From JBBQXH01 sp963710975 (GTDB taxonomy: Bacteria; Actinomycetota; Thermoleophilia; Gaiellales; Gaiellaceae), in contig CAVQCG010000001.1 in assembly GCA_963710975.1 (NCBI GenBank), forward strand, positions 62,001 through 126,000: a DNA stretch of 64,000 nt. The letters are read 5' to 3'. The notes beneath the pieces are model-generated. The model worked only from the letters and a program-made list of their open reading frames with translations. It ran no database searches and was not told where the DNA came from. Shown here in pieces: positions 60,260-64,000 of this stretch. Numbering within the stretch: the stretch's first letter is position 1; each line of letters opens with the position of its first letter. The position numbers and the translations under genes are program-made.

Positions 60260-61165
60260 TCAGGTGTTTGTGCCGAGATCCCGCTCGCCCGATCCGGGCT
60301 CGGTACTCTCGGATGCCGCTTCAAGCCTAGCAGCGGCCTCCTCCGACTCAGTCCGACGGACGCCCTCGAGGCGCCTGATCGCCGCTTCGCCGACAGCCCG
60401 CGTGCCTCCGAAGGCAACGGCGGCACGGATCGGGATACCGGCGAACGGGATGAAGGCGAGCGCACTGCGGGCGATCGCCCGGAACCCGAGGCCAGCGCCG
60501 ACGACGCCGGCGACCATCAGTGCCCGGCCCTGGCGCTCTTCGACGCCGTACGCGTCGGCCATCCGCCGCACCATCCTGACCTGGTTGAGGGTCAGGATCG
60601 GCATGTCGGCACCGGGAACGAAGATCGCCGCGCTGATCAACGCGTTGCGCTTCGAGTAGCGGCTGACGAGCAATCGAGCCACGTGCGGTCGCAGCAGCGG
60701 CAGATCGCGTGCGAGCGCGGGCCCGGCCTCATCGGCCCGTATCGCAATCCGCTCGACGACTGCGTTGACCCCTCGCTCGTCCACGCCCGAGGCGTACACG
60801 ACATCTGTCGCGCGGACGTACGGGAGAATCCGGCCGTTCGCCGGGCGCTCTCCGACAATGAGCGAGATGATCGGGATTTGCGCCCTGTCCGCGAGGCGGA
60901 ACACCTCCTCGTCGTCCCCGGTCGGCTCTCCACGAACGACGTGGACGAGCGCTGACCCCGCTCCCGCAACGATCGTTGACGGATCGACGACCCGCACGAG
61001 CCCTGGCTCCGCACCCGCGCCCAGGGCACCCGCGAGCTCGGCTGCGAGCGGCGAAGGGCCGGAGACGAGAATCGCCAGGACCTCCTCCGGCGCCTCCCTG
61101 AGCTCCCGCACGATCGCGGGCACGGTCGACAGGGCCCAGCCGAAGCCGGCCCGGAGCCGGCTCAT
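60260..61165 (-). CDS. DUF697-like membrane-associated protein
   Basis: This 301-residue protein has an N-terminal half that resembles a nucleotide-binding-like fold without P-loop residues (LAILVSGPSPLAAELAGAL, LVHVVRG). Its C-terminal half is DUF697-like: NALISAAIFVPGADMPILTL, QVRMVRRMADAYG and the glycine-rich hydrophobic FIPFAGIPIRAAVAFGGT. DUF697 proteins are usually found with GTPases, and the function is not known. The ATG overlaps the rodA stop, placing it with cell-wall elongation genes. Confidence 0.7.
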   Translation of the reverse strand: MSRLRAGFGWALSTVPAIVRELREAPEEVLAILVSGPSPLAAELAGALGAGAEPGLVRVVDPSTIVAGAGSALVHVVRGEPTGDDEEVFRLADRAQIPIISLIVGERPANGRILPYVRATDVVYASGVDERGVNAVVERIAIRADEAGPALARDLPLLRPHVARLLVSRYSKRNALISAAIFVPGADMPILTLNQVRMVRRMADAYGVEERQGRALMVAGVVGAGLGFRAIARSALAFIPFAGIPIRAAVAFGGTRAVGEAAIRRLEGVRRTESEEAAARLEAASESTEPGSGERDLGTNT

Positions 61166-62349
61166 CGAGCCGGCGCCAGTCGCCCGCGGGCGTGGATCGC
61201 TTGGAGCACGCCGATCATCGCGAGCATCGTAATCATCGAGCTGCCGCCGTAGCTGATGAACGGGAGCGTGATCCCGGTGATCGGCGCGATCCCCGTGGTC
61301 ATCCCGATGCTGAGGAAGATCTGGAAGACGAAGAGCGACACGATCCCGCCCGCGACGGTTGCGGCGAAGAGGCTGTTCGCGACGGCGATGATCTTGATCC
61401 CGCGCCAGACGACGAGCGCGTAGAGCAGGAGCAGGATCGACGCCCCGAGGAAGCCGCGCTGCTCGGCGAGCGACGCGAAGATGAAATCGGTTGCGTGCTC
61501 GGGCAGGTAGTTGAGATTCGTCTGGGTGGCGCCGACGATGCCGCGCCCGTCGAGGCCGCCGGCTCCGACCGCGGTGATCGACTGGTTGACGTTGTACGTG
61601 CTCCCGCTCGGGTCGGAGTCCGGATGGATGAACCCGATCAGACGATCCATCTGGTAGGGCTTGAGCACGTCGATGCCCACATGCGGCAGGAGCCAGAGAA
61701 TGGCCACGGCCGCGCCCGCGACGAGCAGGAGGAGGATCGCGAGGTGGAGCCAGCGCGTACCCGCAAAGAAGAGCAACCCGGCGAGCGCGGCGCAGTACAC
61801 GAGCGCGGTGCCGAAGTCGGGCTCGAAGAACACGAGCAGGATCGGAATCGCTGCCAGTCCGACCGCACCGATGACGACACCGGGGTTGCCGATTCGCCGC
61901 GCACGGTCAGCGAGGAAGCCCGCGATGAAGACCACGAAGGCGATCTTCCCGATCTCGGAGGGCTGCAGCTGCAAGAAGCCGAGGTCGATCCAGCGACGCG
62001 AGCCGCGCACGTTCGGCCCGATGACGAACACGACGACGATGAGCGCGATCGTCACTCCGTAGAGGATGTGGCGGTAGCGCCGCAGCAACTCCGGGTCGAT
62101 CGCGGTGAAGAGCGCAAGCGCGACGACCCCGAGTCCCACGAAGATGCCCTGTCGAACGAGGTAGTAGTCGGGGTTGCCGGCAACGTCGTCCTTCGTCACC
62201 GCCTGCACGACCCACATGCCGTAGGCGACGAGGCCCGCAACGGCCGCGAGCAGCAGATAGTCGAGATGGCGAAGGAGGTGACCGGCATCCGCGACGAGCG
62301 GGCGCCGGCTGCGGGCTGGAGCTTGCCAGACGCTCGGCTCGACGGCCAT
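61162..62349 (-). CDS. rodA: Rod-shape peptidoglycan glycosyltransferase RodA
   Basis: This 395-residue SEDS-family polymerase has about 10 transmembrane helices. It contains GSRRWIDLGFLQLQPSEIGK (the SEDS signature), FFEPDFGTALVY (with the conserved catalytic Asp), LPEHATDFIFASLAEQRGF and the end motif TGITLPFISYGGSSM. It polymerises lipid II at the lateral wall with its cognate class B PBP encoded just upstream. I chose ATG 62349, which overlaps the pbpA stop. Confidence 0.96.
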   Translation of the reverse strand: MAVEPSVWQAPARSRRPLVADAGHLLRHLDYLLLAAVAGLVAYGMWVVQAVTKDDVAGNPDYYLVRQGIFVGLGVVALALFTAIDPELLRRYRHILYGVTIALIVVVFVIGPNVRGSRRWIDLGFLQLQPSEIGKIAFVVFIAGFLADRARRIGNPGVVIGAVGLAAIPILLVFFEPDFGTALVYCAALAGLLFFAGTRWLHLAILLLLVAGAAVAILWLLPHVGIDVLKPYQMDRLIGFIHPDSDPSGSTYNVNQSITAVGAGGLDGRGIVGATQTNLNYLPEHATDFIFASLAEQRGFLGASILLLLYALVVWRGIKIIAVANSLFAATVAGGIVSLFVFQIFLSIGMTTGIAPITGITLPFISYGGSSMITMLAMIGVLQAIHARGRLAPAR

Positions 62350-64000
62350 CAGTCGGAGTCCTTCGTGATGATCTCGGTCGCGGGAGTCTGGAAGTACTCC
62401 TCGAGCACCTTGAGTGCCGTGGGGGCCGCCACCGCGCCACCGTGACCGCCGTTCTCGATGATGACGCAGAGGGCGATCGTCGGTTCGTCCGTCGGCCCAT
62501 AGCCGCACCACCAGGACTGATCGAGCAGCTGCGAGACGGCGACCTTGTTTCCGAGGTAGCCCTTGGGAAGGGTCACGTACTTCTCTGCCGTCCCCGTCTT
62601 GCCCGCGATCGCGATCGGGTAGTTCCCGAACACACCGTACGAGGTGCCGTAGAACGCGTCGTGTGTCGCCTGGTAGAGACCTTCCTGGACGACCTGGATC
62701 GCCTCGAGCGGAAGCCCGATGTCCCGGGCCGGCTTCCCGGCGAAGCTCCGGAGAACGACGGGCGTCTCGCCCTCACCGGCGGGCTGCTCGACGTCCTTGA
62801 CGACATGCGGATCGACGAGCTTGCCGCCGTTGGCGATCAGCGAGTAGAACCGCGTCATCTGGAGCGGGGTCACGGTGAGGTCGCCCTGTCCGATCGAGAG
62901 TTGGATCGAGTCGCCGGTCGTCCACTCCTTGTCCCACGGACTCTTGAAGTACCGCTTGTGCCACGCCGGCGTCGGCACGAGGCCGGCGCTCTCCGGACCG
63001 ACGTCGATCCCGGTCCTGCGGCCGAAACCCATCCTGCGCGCCCAGGCCTGCATCGGGCTGCCCTTCTGCCGGTAGAAGATCGTCCCGACCTGGTAGAAGT
63101 ACGTGTCGCACGAGTTCGCGAGCGCCGTCCGCAGCGACATCGGCTCGTTCACGTACGGATCCCAGTTCTTGAACGTCTGGCCGTCCTTCACGTACTTCCC
63201 GGTGCACTGGAATACCTCGTCGGGCCCGATCAAGCCGGTGGCCAGGGCGGCCAGGGCGGTCACCGGCTTGAACACCGAGCCAGCCGGATATAGGCCGTCG
63301 GTGGCGCGATCGAGGAAGGGCGTGTTCGCGGCCGCGCTGGCGTCCGGGTCGAAAAGCCGCGCCGACTTCTTCGGGTCGAGGCGGCCCGCGAAGAGCGCCG
63401 GGTCGTACGTCGGGCTCGACGCCATTGCGAGGATCTCGCCGTTCCGCGGATTCATGGCCACGATCGCCCCGCCGTTCGCCGCCCACTCCCCCTGCAGCCT
63501 CGCCTGCCGGATGCCGGACTGCAGCGCGTCCTCCGCGGCACGCTGAAGATCAGCGTCGATCGTGAGCCGGACGGCGTAGCCCGCCTTCGGCAGCTTGCTC
63601 GGCTCGACTCCGCTGCGGACGTCACCGAGCGCGTTCACCCGTGCCTGGCCGACGCCCGGCTCGCCGCGCAGGTACGTGTCATAGGCCGCTTCGACCCCGG
63701 TCTTGCCGATCCGGTCTCCGCCGGCATAGGCGGCCCCGAGTGCCTTCAGCTCCTCCTGCGAGATCTCGCCGACGTACCCGAGCAGGTGCGACGCGAGGCT
63801 GCCATCCTCGTAGCGACGGAGCTGGGTCGCGCTGATCTTCACTCCGGGAAACTCGGACTTGTGCTCGGCGAGGTAGTCGGCCTTCGAGTCGTGCACGTCC
63901 GTCTTCACGATCACGGGCGTCAGGGGATCGTTCTTCAGGGCCCGAACATCCCTGCGAAGCTCCTTGACCGGAACGGCGAGCACGGTCGCGAGCCTGCGAA
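62349..64000 (-). CDS. mrdA: Penicillin-binding protein 2, class B transpeptidase (partial)
   Basis: The N-terminus is cut off by the window end, since the frame remains open to 64000. About 550 residues are visible. First is the PBP dimerisation domain (LRRYEDGSLASHLLGYVGEI, GKTGVEAAYDTYLRGEPG), then the transpeptidase: active Ser in GLYPAGSVFKPVTA (SxxK), ANSCDTYFYQVG (SxD) and AIAGKTGTAEK (KTG). It cross-links peptidoglycan with RodA. The upstream part presumably carries a transmembrane anchor and lies outside the window. Confidence 0.95.
   Translation of the reverse strand, partial: RRLATVLAVPVKELRRDVRALKNDPLTPVIVKTDVHDSKADYLAEHKSEFPGVKISATQLRRYEDGSLASHLLGYVGEISQEELKALGAAYAGGDRIGKTGVEAAYDTYLRGEPGVGQARVNALGDVRSGVEPSKLPKAGYAVRLTIDADLQRAAEDALQSGIRQARLQGEWAANGGAIVAMNPRNGEILAMASSPTYDPALFAGRLDPKKSARLFDPDASAAANTPFLDRATDGLYPAGSVFKPVTALAALATGLIGPDEVFQCTGKYVKDGQTFKNWDPYVNEPMSLRTALANSCDTYFYQVGTIFYRQKGSPMQAWARRMGFGRRTGIDVGPESAGLVPTPAWHKRYFKSPWDKEWTTGDSIQLSIGQGDLTVTPLQMTRFYSLIANGGKLVDPHVVKDVEQPAGEGETPVVLRSFAGKPARDIGLPLEAIQVVQEGLYQATHDAFYGTSYGVFGNYPIAIAGKTGTAEKYVTLPKGYLGNKVAVSQLLDQSWWCGYGPTDEPTIALCVIIENGGHGGAVAAPTALKVLEEYFQTPATEIITKDSD

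Overview
This is a 64-kb chromosomal window from a GC-rich bacterium. The third codon position is almost always G or C, and GTG and TTG starts and 4-base ATGA/GTGA gene overlaps are very common. Gene order is of Gram-positive type (pbpA-rodA, rne/rng-rplU-rpmA-obgE-nadD-rsfS, rpsT/holA-comEC-comEA, murJ-lepA-hemW-hrcA-dnaJ-prmA-mtaB-hinT-phoH-ybeY-cdd-era). With the group III-like phosphofructokinase this fits Actinomycetota. A deep-branching class such as Thermoleophilia is my guess and is not proved. No phage, IS element or CRISPR array was seen.

Layout. 1-3.2 kb: a branched-chain amino acid type ABC transporter operon (binding protein, two ATPases, one partial permease), with two apparent +1 frameshifts in the binding protein. 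3.3-5.8 kb: HDAC-family deacetylase, a frameshifted HNH-like zinc protein and a VOC protein. 5.9-9.8 kb: a tight four-gene operon of PIG-L deacetylase, NagB-like protein, APH/MTR-kinase-like kinase and an enolase paralogue. Two of these have altered active sites, which makes the operon the best candidate for an undescribed pathway. 9.8-13.2 kb: small envelope and housekeeping genes. 13.3-24.9 kb: uvrB, methyltransferase, lytic transglycosylase, coaE, rpsA, S9 peptidase, polA, tRNA-Leu and pfkA. 24.9-26.4 kb: a nested inverted-repeat element, then a TrpC-like/DeoC-like pair lacking expected catalytic residues. 26.4-41.2 kb: a long leftward run of peptidase, era, cdd, a DgkA-PAP2 fusion, ybeY, phoH, yqeY, hinT, mtaB, prmA, dnaJ, hrcA, hemW, lepA and murJ. 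41.3-45.8 kb: rpsT, holA, comEC and comEA. 45.9-54.2 kb: FAD oxidase, UspA, a frameshifted SDR gene, leuS, an acyltransferase, a histidine kinase, a zinc-ribbon protein and tRNA-Ala. 54.3-64 kb: rsfS, nadD, obgE, rpmA, rplU, an RNase E/G with extra RNA-binding regions, a DUF697-like protein, rodA and pbpA (cut by the window end).

Three intergenic clusters (20.6-21.0, 41.6-41.9 and 48.5-48.8 kb) belong to one family of GC-rich modular hairpin repeats. One of them supplies the 3' end of leuS. Five apparent single-base +1 frameshifts fall only in accessory genes, and the many core genes are intact.
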